Assembly: GCF_026340305.1 (NCBI RefSeq)
Contig: NZ_JAPEPI010000005.1
Coordinates: 1 to 64,000 of the forward strand
Length of the DNA: 64,000 nucleotides
From: Streptomyces sp. NBC_01381
Lineage (GTDB): Bacteria > Actinomycetota > Actinomycetes > Streptomycetales > Streptomycetaceae
Reading direction: 5' to 3'
Within the stretch, counting starts at the first letter, position 1, and each line of letters opens with the position of its first letter. This document shows positions 16,743-24,811 of the stretch, piece after piece. The notes under the pieces are model-generated. The model was given only the letters and a program-made list of their open reading frames with translations, made no database searches and was not told the DNA's origin. Both the position numbers and the translations under genes were made by a program.

Positions 16743-17783
16743 TCACCGCACGCTCGTCGGCGCCGGCAGCGGGTCGTGCGCCAACCACCCCTCGGACAGC
16801 AGTCGTTCGACCGCCGCGCGCAGGGTGTGCAGATCCGATGCGTCGCCCCGGGCGCGCGCGGGCAGCAGCCCCAGGGCGGCGGAGCGGCCGGTGCCGACCG
16901 CCGGATGCCGCCGGGCCAGGGCGGTCAGACCCTGCCCGGGCCCGGCCTCGAGCAGCATCAGCTCGCCGGTGGCGAGCAACGCATCGAGCGCGGGGCCAAA
17001 GAGCACCGGGGCGGCCGGCTGCTTCGCCCAGAACCGCGGGTCGGTCGCCTCGGCCGGAGTCAGCAGCCCTGCCGTGTACGCCGAGTGCAGCGCAAGCCGC
17101 GGTGCCCGCAGCGCCAGCCGGGACAGCGCGGGCAGCGCCGCCTGTGCCGCCGGGGCGAGGGCCGGACTGTGGAAGGGGCTGAGGGCGCGGGTCCTGCGGC
17201 AGGTGAACCCCGCCGCGCGCAGCTGTGCCTCCGCTGCGGCCAGCGGTGCCTCGGAACCGGCCAGGACCACCTGGCGCGGTGCGTTGACGGCGCCGACGAC
17301 CACGTCGGCGTGCAGGAAGGGCGCCATGTCGGCGGCGGCTGCGTGCACCGCGAGCATGCCGCCGGCCGGCGCGGACTCGATGTGCGCCACCCGCTCGGCC
17401 ATCAGCCCGGCCGCTTCCTCCAGGGTGAAGACACCGGCCAGGGTGGCCGCCGCGACCTCGCCGACGCTGTGGCCGAGCAGGGCCGCGGGCCGCACTCCCC
17501 AGTCGAGCACCATGCGGCCCAGCGCCCAGTCGACGGCGAACAGCAGGGGCTGGGCCCGGCGCACCCCGTCCAGATCCACGGCCGGGGAGTCAAAGAGCCA
17601 GTCGGCGCGCAGCGCGGCGCCCTGCGCGCCCCACACCTCGAACACCTCGTCCATGAGACGGCGAAACGGCGGATGAGCGCGGTACAACCCGGTGGCCATG
17701 CAAGGCTGCTGCGCCCCCTGACCGGGGAACAGCAGGGCCACACCGCGTGGTGCGGGAGCCGGGGACAAAGTGGTCGGGCGCAC
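16743..17783 (-). CDS. Free-standing malonyl-type acyltransferase
   Basis: A 346-residue protein with a single PKS-type acyltransferase domain: FPGQGAQ near residue 18, the nucleophile Ser in GHSVGE near 100, and SPFHS in the position of the HAFH malonyl signature. It would load malonyl units, or an unusual starter, onto an ACP. Most actinomycete aromatic PKSs borrow the housekeeping malonyl transferase, so a dedicated one is notable; hedamycin and R1128 clusters have such genes. GTG at 17783 is favoured by GGAGG upstream. It is the first gene of the AT, KS-alpha, CLF, ACP unit. Whether it is specific for malonyl or removes or loads a starter is unresolved. Confidence 0.82.
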   Translation of the reverse strand: MRPTTLSPAPAPRGVALLFPGQGAQQPCMATGLYRAHPPFRRLMDEVFEVWGAQGAALRADWLFDSPAVDLDGVRRAQPLLFAVDWALGRMVLDWGVRPAALLGHSVGEVAAATLAGVFTLEEAAGLMAERVAHIESAPAGGMLAVHAAAADMAPFLHADVVVGAVNAPRQVVLAGSEAPLAAAEAQLRAAGFTCRRTRALSPFHSPALAPAAQAALPALSRLALRAPRLALHSAYTAGLLTPAEATDPRFWAKQPAAPVLFGPALDALLATGELMLLEAGPGQGLTALARRHPAVGTGRSAALGLLPARARGDASDLHTLRAAVERLLSEGWLAHDPLPAPTSVR

Positions 17784-18153
17784 GGTTGCCTCCAAAGGAC
17801 GGGGCGGGACGGGACGGCGCAACAGCCGCACCCTCGCACCACGCCCTGGAGGATCGGTCTCGATCCGGCAAGCGCCGCCCCGCCACTCTCCAGCAGGCCC
17901 CCATCTGCTTCCCAGCCCGGGTTCCCATAGTGGCAAGCACGGCCGACGGAGCGTGATCCGTCTCCTTCGGCTCAGCGCGCGCCCACCGCACACGGCCGCC
18001 GGACCACGGTCACCAAACCGTCGCCCGGCGGCCGTTGGCGTTGGCGTTGGATTCAGCGGCTCTGCAGCGGCTTCACAGTGAGCCTCCATCGCCGTCCGGG
18101 ATGTTCGACGGTGTCCGACAGTCCGGGACGAAAAAGGGCAGGGAGGCCGCTCA
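17784..18153. promoter_or_regulatory. Divergent promoter region, minimal PKS and GMC oxidase genes
   Basis: The 370 bp between divergent genes, which should hold the main promoter of the minimal PKS. An imperfect inverted repeat, TGTTCGAC GGT GTCCGACA (18102-18120), 33 bp before the oxidase start, could be an operator. I see no strong consensus -10/-35 pair. Confidence 0.4.
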
Positions 18154-19626
18154 GTGGAGAGGCAGCAGCACCGCGCCGACGTGGTGATCGTCGGCAGCGG
18201 TTATGGAGGTTCCATCGCCGCGCTAAGGCTGGCGGAGGCGGGGGTCGATGCCGTTCTGCTGGAGCGGGGGCGCCGCTGGCCGGTCGACGAGGCGGGCGAC
18301 ACCTTCGCGACACAGACGGCGCCCGACGGCCGTGCCGCATGGCTCAGCGAGACGTCACCGCTCACGGACGCCAAGCTCGACGTCTACACGGGCGTCCTGG
18401 AGTTCGTCGAGGGCAGCGGCATGAACGTCCTGGCCGGCACGGGGGTGGGCGGAGCCTCCTTGGCGACCAACGGCACGATGTGCGAGCCCTCGGCCGAACT
18501 GTTCCACCGCACCCTGGGCGATGTCCTGGACCACCGCGAGATGAGCGAGCGGTGGTATCCGCAGGCGCGTGAACTGATCGGCTGCGAGCCGATTCCGGAC
18601 GACGTCTACCAGTCCGAGTTCTACCGCTCGGCCCGCTCGTTCGCCGACCAGCTGGACAAGGCCAAGATCCCGTGGGGCAAGGTCGACCTGGCCGTGGACT
18701 GGGACGTGGTCCGCCAGGAGATGGCCGGTACCCGGGTGCGTTCCCAGATCGACGGTCTGAACGTCTTTGGTGTCAACAGCGGCGCCCAGCGCAGCCTCGA
18801 CCGCACGCTGCTGGCCCGCGCCGAGGCGTCGGGGCACATCGAGGTGCGGCCGCTCAGCGTGGTGAGCGCCGTGCGCCCGGCCGACGGCGGCACCGGGTAC
18901 CACGTCGACTACGAGTCGATCGACGAGCGGGGCGAGGTGCGCTCCCGCCACCGGATCACCGCCACGCGGCTGGTGCTGTCCGCCGGCACCCTGGGTACCA
19001 ACCGGCTGCTGCTGCGCGCCAGGGCGAGCGGCGCACTGCCCGCCCTGCACGGCGCGCTGGGTACGCGCGTCGGCAACAGCGAGGTCATCACGGCCCGTAC
19101 CGGCATGGCGGAGAACAACCCCCGCCAGGGCGGTCCCGCGGCGATCTTCGCGCAGGACTGGCAGGACAACCCGCTCGGTCCGGTGTCGCTGCTCAACTTC
19201 CCCTGGCCGGACGCCCCGGAGGGGGAGGGCTGGACCACCACCATCGGGGCCGTCCCGGCGCCGGCGCTCGGTGCCTTCCGCTACGACCCGGACAAGGACG
19301 ACGTCGTCCTTGACTGGCCGGCCGACGACCCGGAGCTCGCCCGAGCGCAGTCCGCCATCACCCACACCCTGGACCGGCTCAACGAGGCCAACCCGGGCAC
19401 CCGTACGGCGTTCAGCCGGATCGGCACCACCGGCGGCAACGTGGTCGGCGGCGTACCGCTGGGCACGGTGACCGACGACGCGGGCCGCGTCAACGGCTAC
19501 CGCGGCCTCTACGTGGTGGACGGTTCGCTGCTGCCCGGCACCGGTGTCCCGCCGGCGCTGACCGTGGCCGCCGTCGCGGCGCGCGTGACCTCGCTGCTGG
19601 TCCACGACCTCGTCCGCCCCCGCTGA
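18154..19626 (+). CDS. FAD-dependent GMC oxidoreductase, cholesterol-oxidase-like
   Basis: A 490-residue flavoprotein. The dinucleotide-binding motif is VVIVGSGYGGSIAALRLAEAG (about residues 10-30), followed by the acidic LLERG; GTGVGGAS near 105 is the second flavin contact seen in cholesterol oxidases. The C-terminal part has GLYVVDGSLLPGTGVPPALT, the family's FAD-proximal segment. No secretion signal is visible, so it acts in the cytosol, unlike secreted steroid oxidases. It likely oxidises an alcohol to a ketone on a polyketide intermediate. GTG at 18154 has GGGAGG upstream. A terminator follows the stop. The substrate is not predictable. Confidence 0.8.
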   Translation: MERQQHRADVVIVGSGYGGSIAALRLAEAGVDAVLLERGRRWPVDEAGDTFATQTAPDGRAAWLSETSPLTDAKLDVYTGVLEFVEGSGMNVLAGTGVGGASLATNGTMCEPSAELFHRTLGDVLDHREMSERWYPQARELIGCEPIPDDVYQSEFYRSARSFADQLDKAKIPWGKVDLAVDWDVVRQEMAGTRVRSQIDGLNVFGVNSGAQRSLDRTLLARAEASGHIEVRPLSVVSAVRPADGGTGYHVDYESIDERGEVRSRHRITATRLVLSAGTLGTNRLLLRARASGALPALHGALGTRVGNSEVITARTGMAENNPRQGGPAAIFAQDWQDNPLGPVSLLNFPWPDAPEGEGWTTTIGAVPAPALGAFRYDPDKDDVVLDWPADDPELARAQSAITHTLDRLNEANPGTRTAFSRIGTTGGNVVGGVPLGTVTDDAGRVNGYRGLYVVDGSLLPGTGVPPALTVAAVAARVTSLLVHDLVRPR

Positions 19627-19650
19627 TTGCGGACGGACACCGGCACACAT

Positions 19651-19689
19651 GAAGGGGCTTTCCCGGACGAGGTCCGGGAAAGCCCCTTC
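19651..19689. terminator. Bidirectional terminator, perfect 18-bp stem
   Basis: 19651-19668 pairs with 19672-19689 across a three-base loop, between the convergent GMC-oxidase and luciferase-like genes. Confidence 0.9.
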
Positions 19690-19709
19690 GGGCGGTGCAG
19701 GCGCCGGTG

Positions 19710-20783
19710 TCAGCCGACGGTGGCCGACGTGTCGCGGAAGTGCGGCATGACCTGCTCGGCGAAGAGCCGCATGCTGCGCGTGGACTCCTCGTGGCTGGGG
19801 TTGCCGGAGATGACCTGCAGGCTGACGACGATGTCCCCGAACCACTCACGGATCGTCCGCAGCCGTTCGGTGACCTCCTGCGGGGTGCCGACCAGCGCCT
19901 TGTTCTCGGCCAGTGACCGGTCGAAGTCGGCCCGTGCGATGTTCTGCACGATCTTCTCGTAGCCCGCGTACACCTCGCTGCGCCGCTGGCCCCAGGAGGC
20001 CACCGCGTCCCGCATGACCGTGTTGCTGCGCTGTGAGTACTCCTTGCCCTTCGCGCGGGCCTCGGCGGTGTCCTCGCTGAGATAGCAGTTGTAGCTCATG
20101 TGGACCTCGCCCTCGCCGGGGTGGCCCGCATCCGCCCAGGCCTTGCGGTAGAGGCCCAGCATCTCCTGCACGGTCTCGCGCTTGGAGATCGAGGGGACCA
20201 TCATCAGGCCGTGGCCGTCACGGCCGGCCTGCTCGCAGGAGGAGGGGGTCTTCGCCGTGGCCACCAGGATCGGCGGATGCGGGCGCTGGTAGGGCCGCGG
20301 CAGCAGGGTGACCGGGCCGAAGGAGTGGAAGGTGCCGTTCCAGACGACGTCCTCCTCGCTCCACAGCTTCTGGCAGGCCGCCAGGCCCTCGTCGAAGCGC
20401 GCCCTGCTCTCGTCCATGTCGATGCCGAAGGCGTCGAACTCGTCGGGCAGGAAGGCGCGTCCGAAGCCGACCTGGAGCCGGCCGCGGGAGATGTTGTCGA
20501 GCATGGCCAGCTTGCCGGCCAGCTTCAGCGGATGCGTGAACGCGGGAATGACGGCGCCGGTCACCAGCTTGATGCGGCTGGTGCGGGCCGCGGCGGCGGC
20601 CAGGAACGTGACCGGGTCGGGGCTGTAGCCGCCGTACTTGAAGAAGTAGTGCTCCACCGTCTTGACGTGGTCGAACCCGAGGTCCTCCGCGAGCGCGACC
20701 AGGCTCAGGCTCTCCTCGAAGTAGTCCGCCGCGTCCTTGTCGTCGGGCCCCATGGTGGGAAAGAAGTTGATGCCGAATTCCAT
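19710..20783 (-). CDS. Luciferase-like flavin-dependent monooxygenase
   Basis: A 357-residue LLM-family TIM-barrel protein. MEFGINFFPTMGP at the start, ALAEDLGFDHVKTVEHYF, and the GRLQVGFGRAFLPDEFDAFG segment are typical of the bacterial luciferase alpha-like group. Members use reduced FMN (or F420) delivered by a separate reductase to oxygenate or oxidise substrates; the flavin reductase at 47720-48238 is a candidate partner. ATG at 20783 follows AGGGAG. It leads into a minus-strand cassette with the SDR and SnoaL-like genes upstream, all with short gaps. The reaction (hydroxylation, Baeyer-Villiger or epoxidation) is unknown. Confidence 0.8.
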   Translation of the reverse strand: MEFGINFFPTMGPDDKDAADYFEESLSLVALAEDLGFDHVKTVEHYFFKYGGYSPDPVTFLAAAAARTSRIKLVTGAVIPAFTHPLKLAGKLAMLDNISRGRLQVGFGRAFLPDEFDAFGIDMDESRARFDEGLAACQKLWSEEDVVWNGTFHSFGPVTLLPRPYQRPHPPILVATAKTPSSCEQAGRDGHGLMMVPSISKRETVQEMLGLYRKAWADAGHPGEGEVHMSYNCYLSEDTAEARAKGKEYSQRSNTVMRDAVASWGQRRSEVYAGYEKIVQNIARADFDRSLAENKALVGTPQEVTERLRTIREWFGDIVVSLQVISGNPSHEESTRSMRLFAEQVMPHFRDTSATVG

Positions 20784-20817
20784 GCTGGCTCCCTTGTGCT
20801 GGCAGTCGAGAGGGCGG

Positions 20818-21585
20818 TCAGAAGACGACGCTCGCGCCGCCGTCCACGGGCAGGACGAGGCCGGTGGCGAACGACGCCTCGGGGCGGGCCAGGGCGACCA
20901 TCCACCAGGCCACCTCCTCCGGCTGGCCCACACGGCCCAGCGGCACCCGGCCGCGCTGGCGTGCGCGCAACTGCGCGATGCCCTCGGGGTCGAGCCCGGC
21001 GTGCTCCGCGATGGGTGTCTCGACCGGGCCCGGGGCGATGCCCGCGACCCTGACCCCCTTGGGGGCGAGTTCCAGTGCCCAGGTGCGGGTGAGGAAGTCG
21101 AGAGCGGCCTTCGTGGCGCCGTAGACCGAGTGACCGGGCCAGCCCCGCTGGTTGCCGGCCGTGGTGACGTTGATGACGAGGCCCTTGGCGGCCTCCAGCA
21201 GAGGCAGCGCCTCCTGGGTGAGGAACAGCGGCGCGAGCAGGTTCGTGGCCACCTGGTTGCGGGTGTTGTCCGGGTCGATGCGGCCCAGGGGCGCGGACCC
21301 CATCGTGACGGCATTGTTGACCAGGACGTCGATGCCGCCGAGTTCACGCTCGGCCGCTGCCACTACGGCGCGCGGTGTCCGCGGGTCGGCAAGGTCGGCG
21401 CCGAACGGATGGATGCCCGCGTGGCCGCGGGCGGTCTGGGCGAGTACGGCGGTCCTCCGGCCGACCACCATTACGCGGGCGCCCTCGGCGGCGAAGGCGT
21501 GCGCGGCCGCCCGGCCGATTCCCGTACCGCCCCCGGTGATCACCACCGTCCGGTCCTGGAGCAGGCCCTGTGCTGGCTGAGTCAT
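20818..21585 (-). CDS. Short-chain dehydrogenase/reductase
   Basis: A 255-residue classical SDR: cofactor loop TGGGTGIG (about 18-25), NNA near 90, catalytic Ser replaced by Thr in NVTTAGNQRGW or shifted, and catalytic YGATK with Tyr and Lys; the C-terminus has LVLPVDGGASVVF. The Thr-Thr-Ala in place of the usual Ser-Ser deserves attention, although Thr can substitute in some SDRs. It lies 34 bp upstream of the luciferase-like gene and 69 bp downstream of the SnoaL-like gene, in one apparent operon. Probable ketone reduction or alcohol oxidation on a tailored intermediate. Confidence 0.78.
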   Translation of the reverse strand: MTQPAQGLLQDRTVVITGGGTGIGRAAAHAFAAEGARVMVVGRRTAVLAQTARGHAGIHPFGADLADPRTPRAVVAAAERELGGIDVLVNNAVTMGSAPLGRIDPDNTRNQVATNLLAPLFLTQEALPLLEAAKGLVINVTTAGNQRGWPGHSVYGATKAALDFLTRTWALELAPKGVRVAGIAPGPVETPIAEHAGLDPEGIAQLRARQRGRVPLGRVGQPEEVAWWMVALARPEASFATGLVLPVDGGASVVF

Positions 21586-21654
21586 GGCTGCACTTCCTGG
21601 CTGGGGTGCGCGAGGCCGTGCCGAGGACAGGCTCCGGGACGGCCTCGCGAGGTG

Positions 21655-22116
21655 TCAGTACTCGTAACGCTCGCCGTCGGCGCCGACCGGTGACCACCAC
21701 AGGTTGCCCTGGGTGACACCGTCGGCGAACAGGGCGCTGCGGCCCTCGACGATCCGGCCGTCCTCCCAGCGCAGCATGTGCACACCCTCGACCTGCAGCC
21801 GATCGTAGGGGGAGGTCGCGCCCTCCTTGGCGTGCTCGCGGTAGCCGTCGAGGCGGTACACGTCGATCGACACACCGGCCTCCTGGTCGATGAGGACCTC
21901 GAGCGTCTCAGAGCTGATGCGGCCGCCCGTGGCGGCCATCAGCTTGCCCATCTTGGCCAGGTAGTCGTCCAGGCCGACGAACCAGCCGGCGTACTGGTGG
22001 TTGCCCGGCATCTGGAAGCGCACGTTCTCCGACCAGTACCGGAGAATCTGCTCCCGGTCCCCGGTCACCAGTGACGCGTACGCCGCGGCCACCCGGTCGC
22101 GTGTCAGCTCGGTCAT
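21655..22116 (-). CDS. SnoaL/NTF2-fold protein, possible cyclase or isomerase
   Basis: A 153-residue cone-shaped alpha/beta-barrel protein. It has LTRDRVAAAYASLVTGDREQ, then FQMPGNHQYAGWFVGLDDYL, the usual small-domain arrangement of SnoaL-like polyketide cyclases and hydroxylases. I chose ATG at 22116, spaced eight bases from AAGG; a GTG six bases earlier is possible. It belongs to the run LLM, SDR, SnoaL, SnoaL, ABM on the minus strand. Enzymes of this fold catalyse ring closures, epimerisations or hydroxylations. Which one applies here cannot be read from sequence. Confidence 0.72.
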   Translation of the reverse strand: MTELTRDRVAAAYASLVTGDREQILRYWSENVRFQMPGNHQYAGWFVGLDDYLAKMGKLMAATGGRISSETLEVLIDQEAGVSIDVYRLDGYREHAKEGATSPYDRLQVEGVHMLRWEDGRIVEGRSALFADGVTQGNLWWSPVGADGERYEY

Positions 22117-22155
22117 GCTCACAACCTTCTTTCCTCGTGCTGGATGCCGGCCGGA

Positions 22156-22596
22156 TCAGGTGCCGTCGTGGGTGATCAGGCGGTGGCTGACCCGCCACTG
22201 GCCGTCCTGGAGGACCAGGACGTCCTCGCCGGTGGTACTGAGATAGGTGGACGCCCGGCCGCCCCGAGGGGTCTCGAAGACCATGGCGTAGTAGCGGGTC
22301 AGTACGGTCTCGGCGTCCTGCCGCTCCGTGGCGACCATGCCGAACCAGTGCCGCCGCTGTACGTCGAGCGTGGCCAGCCGGTCCATCCCGGCGCGCATCC
22401 GCTCGGCGATGACCGCGCGGCCCGTCCAGGGCTCCGGCTTCACGTTCTGCGCGAAGACCCCGTCCTCGGTGAATCCGTCGGCCCATTCCTCGGCCGCCCG
22501 CTCGTCGAGGAGCTGCATCTGATGGGCGTAGAACTGGACGATCCGGGCGTAGGTCTCACCGTCGACCGGGTTGCTGATCTTGAGAGGTCCGGTCAC
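22156..22596 (-). CDS. SnoaL-like protein, NTF2 superfamily
   Basis: A 146-residue protein with an N-terminal helix pair (YARIVQFYAHQMQLLDERAAEEWADGF), then FTEDGVFAQN and a beta-sheet ending in GQWRVSHRLITHDGT. This is the pattern of the SnoaL_4 group, which also includes small subunits of ring-hydroxylating dioxygenases; no large subunit is present. GTG at 22596 has GGAGG about ten bases upstream, inside the end of the preceding ABM gene, so translation may be coupled. It differs clearly from the SnoaL-like proteins at 21655 and 45172. Confidence 0.7.
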   Translation of the reverse strand: MTGPLKISNPVDGETYARIVQFYAHQMQLLDERAAEEWADGFTEDGVFAQNVKPEPWTGRAVIAERMRAGMDRLATLDVQRRHWFGMVATERQDAETVLTRYYAMVFETPRGGRASTYLSTTGEDVLVLQDGQWRVSHRLITHDGT

Positions 22597-22600
22597 CGGT

Positions 22601-22897
22601 TCAGGCCTCCCCGACGCCGGACTCGACCAGGTCGGACAGGTGCGGCTCTCCCTTGATGACCGTGCCCAGTGCCTTGAGCCGGTTGCGGAACTCCGGCTCC
22701 TTCAAAGCCTGTTCGAACGACGTCTGGTCCTCCCACTCCGCGACGTTGAAGTACACGGAAGGGTCGCTCTGCGAGCGGACGAGCTGGTAGCGGACGAGAC
22801 CGGGACGGGTGCGCATGAACTCGGCGACATGGGCGTAGATGCGTTCCAGGTCCTCGGCCGCTCCGGTGAGTGTCAGCTTGTTGACGAAGACGACCAC
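22601..22897 (-). CDS. Antibiotic biosynthesis monooxygenase (ABM) domain protein
   Basis: A 98-residue dimeric ferredoxin-like protein. The core reads NKLTLTGAAEDLERIYAHVAEFMRTRPGL with a later FNVAEWEDQTSFEQAL, the family's signature Trp-containing region. In aromatic clusters such proteins (ActVA-ORF6 type) oxidise anthrones to anthraquinones without cofactor, or act as cyclases. GTG at 22897 has AGGAG upstream. It is first of the five-gene minus-strand run and is divergent from the FAD hydroxylase. Confidence 0.78.
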   Translation of the reverse strand: MVVFVNKLTLTGAAEDLERIYAHVAEFMRTRPGLVRYQLVRSQSDPSVYFNVAEWEDQTSFEQALKEPEFRNRLKALGTVIKGEPHLSDLVESGVGEA

Positions 22898-23086
22898 GAC
22901 GACTCCTGTGTCTCGAAGGGTGAGGGCGGCACTCGCGCGGTCCGCCCCTGCCACCTTCGACGCGCCCGCTGATGGCCTGTTGGGGCGGCGGTGGAGGGCA
23001 GCGCCGCCCACCGGGACCCCATCAGTGCTCCAACGGCCCTCCGCAGACTGGCTTCCTGGCCGGCCCGCCCCCTGGCGGCGCCCCCG

Positions 23087-23126
23087 GACAACCCAAGACG
23101 ACCCAAGACAACCCAGGACAACCCAA
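23087..23126. repeat. 10-bp tandem repeat, four copies, in a divergent promoter
   Basis: Units GACAACCCAA, GACGACCCAA, GACAACCCAG and GACAACCCAA run from 23087 to 23126, followed by a degenerate fifth that merges with the ribosome site AAGGAG (23133-23138) of the FAD hydroxylase. A 10-bp period puts all copies on one face of the helix. Confidence 0.7.
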
Positions 23127-23143
23127 GCGACCAAGGAGTGGCC

Positions 23144-24763
23144 GTGTCGGACGAGCACGTACCCGTTCTCATCGTGGGCGGCGGCCTCGCGGGCCTGACC
23201 ACCGCGCTGTTCCTGGGACTCCACGGCGTCAGGCCGCTGGTGGCGGAGAAACATCCGGGCACCTCGGTCATCATGAAGGCGCGCGGGCAGTACCCCCACA
23301 CCATGGAGGCGCTGCGGATCGGCGGTGTCGCCGACCGGATCGCCGCCGCGGGGCCGGACGCCGGCACCGGCGAGTTCTACATGGTGGTGGCCGACAGCCT
23401 GGCGGGCCCCGTCCTCAAGCGGATCATGACCGAGGGCGAGATGGCGATGCGTCATGTCTCGCCCGAGGACTGGGCGATGGCAGGGCAGGAGCGGACCGAG
23501 GTGATCCTGGCCGACCGGGCCCGGGAGCTCGGCGCCGAGCTCCTCTTCGACACCGAACTGGTCTCCCTGGCCCAGTCGCCGGACGTGGTCACCGCTGTGC
23601 TGCGGGACGTGCGCACCGGCACCGAGCGGACGGTGACGGCCGACCATGTGGTGGGCGCCGACGGCGCGCACAGCCCCGTGCGACAGGAACTGGGCATCGC
23701 CATGCACGGCCGCGGGAACCTCGGCGAGATCTTCCGGGTCTTCTTCGACGCCGACCTGAGCGAACCGCTGCGCCAGCTGCCGGGGGTCGCGGAAGGCCGC
23801 AAGTTCGCGCTCTTCTGGCTGCAGCAGCCGGCACCGGGCGTCTTCTACACCACGGACGTGCCCGGCCGTTACGGCTATGTGCTCGGCATGTCCCAGAACC
23901 CGCCGGACTTCGCCACCTTCACCCAACAGCGGTGCGCCGAACTGGTCCGCACCGGCCTGGGCCTGCCCGATCTGCCGTTGAAGGTCGTCGAGACGGGACG
24001 CACCGACATCGTCAGCGAGATCGCCGACCGGTTCAGCGACGGCCGCGTCCACCTGGTGGGCGATGCGGCCAGGCTGGTGCCCGCGCCGGGCGGCCTCGGC
24101 GGCAACACCGCGATCACGGACGGCTTCTACCTGGCGTGGAAGCTGGCGATGGTCGTCAAGGGCGAGGCCGGTCCCGGACTGCTCGACAGCCACGACGCGG
24201 AACGCCGTCCGGTCTCGGAGATGATCGGGGAGCAGCAGCTGCGCAACACCGTGGAACGACTGGCGGGTTACCTCGACGACGGGGAGCTCGCCGCGCCGCT
24301 GCCTCCCGTCGTCCAGGCCTTCGGCTACCGGTGCGCGGACGGCGCCGTGGTCCGCGAGCCCGACGACGCCGCGGAACTCCTTGAGGACCCGGCCGCCCCG
24401 ACCGGCCGCCCCGGATCACGGGCGCCCTATATACCGCTGCCCGAAGGCTCACCGGCCGCCTCCACCACCGCCCTGTTCGGCCGCTCCTTCGTCCTGCTCA
24501 CCGGGGACGGCCCACAGGACCCGTGGACGGCCGCGGCCGCCGAGGTGGCCGACCGGCTCGGCATCACCCTGCCGGTGCACAGACTCGCCGGCGCCCAGTG
24601 GGAGAAGAGTTACGGCGTGAGCGGAGCCGGCGCGGTGCTGGTGCGGCCCGACCGCTTCATCGCCTGGCGCTCCAGCGGCCCGGCCGGGGACACCGACGCC
24701 GCGCGGCAGTGCCTGGAGAGCGCCCTGCGCACCGTCCTGGACCGCCCCGAACCGGCCCACTAG
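23144..24763 (+). CDS. FAD-dependent aromatic hydroxylase, PHBH-type (class A)
   Basis: A 539-residue flavoprotein monooxygenase. The N-terminal FAD motif is VLIVGGGLAGLTTALFLGLHG (about 7-27), the DG motif is VVGADGAHSPVRQELG (about 169-184), and GDAARLVPAPGGLGGNTAITDG (about 306-327) is the flavin-ribose motif, a variant of the usual GDAAH. A thioredoxin-like C-terminal domain (about 440-530) resembles that of hydroxylases acting on polyketide quinones. GTG at 23144 follows AAGGAG. The NmrA-like gene follows after 48 bp. Predicted role: NADPH-dependent hydroxylation of the aromatic core. Confidence 0.87.
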   Translation: MSDEHVPVLIVGGGLAGLTTALFLGLHGVRPLVAEKHPGTSVIMKARGQYPHTMEALRIGGVADRIAAAGPDAGTGEFYMVVADSLAGPVLKRIMTEGEMAMRHVSPEDWAMAGQERTEVILADRARELGAELLFDTELVSLAQSPDVVTAVLRDVRTGTERTVTADHVVGADGAHSPVRQELGIAMHGRGNLGEIFRVFFDADLSEPLRQLPGVAEGRKFALFWLQQPAPGVFYTTDVPGRYGYVLGMSQNPPDFATFTQQRCAELVRTGLGLPDLPLKVVETGRTDIVSEIADRFSDGRVHLVGDAARLVPAPGGLGGNTAITDGFYLAWKLAMVVKGEAGPGLLDSHDAERRPVSEMIGEQQLRNTVERLAGYLDDGELAAPLPPVVQAFGYRCADGAVVREPDDAAELLEDPAAPTGRPGSRAPYIPLPEGSPAASTTALFGRSFVLLTGDGPQDPWTAAAAEVADRLGITLPVHRLAGAQWEKSYGVSGAGAVLVRPDRFIAWRSSGPAGDTDAARQCLESALRTVLDRPEPAH

Positions 24764-24811
24764 CGGCCTTCGACCCACCCCACACATGTACGGACCAACG
24801 AGGAGACGACG

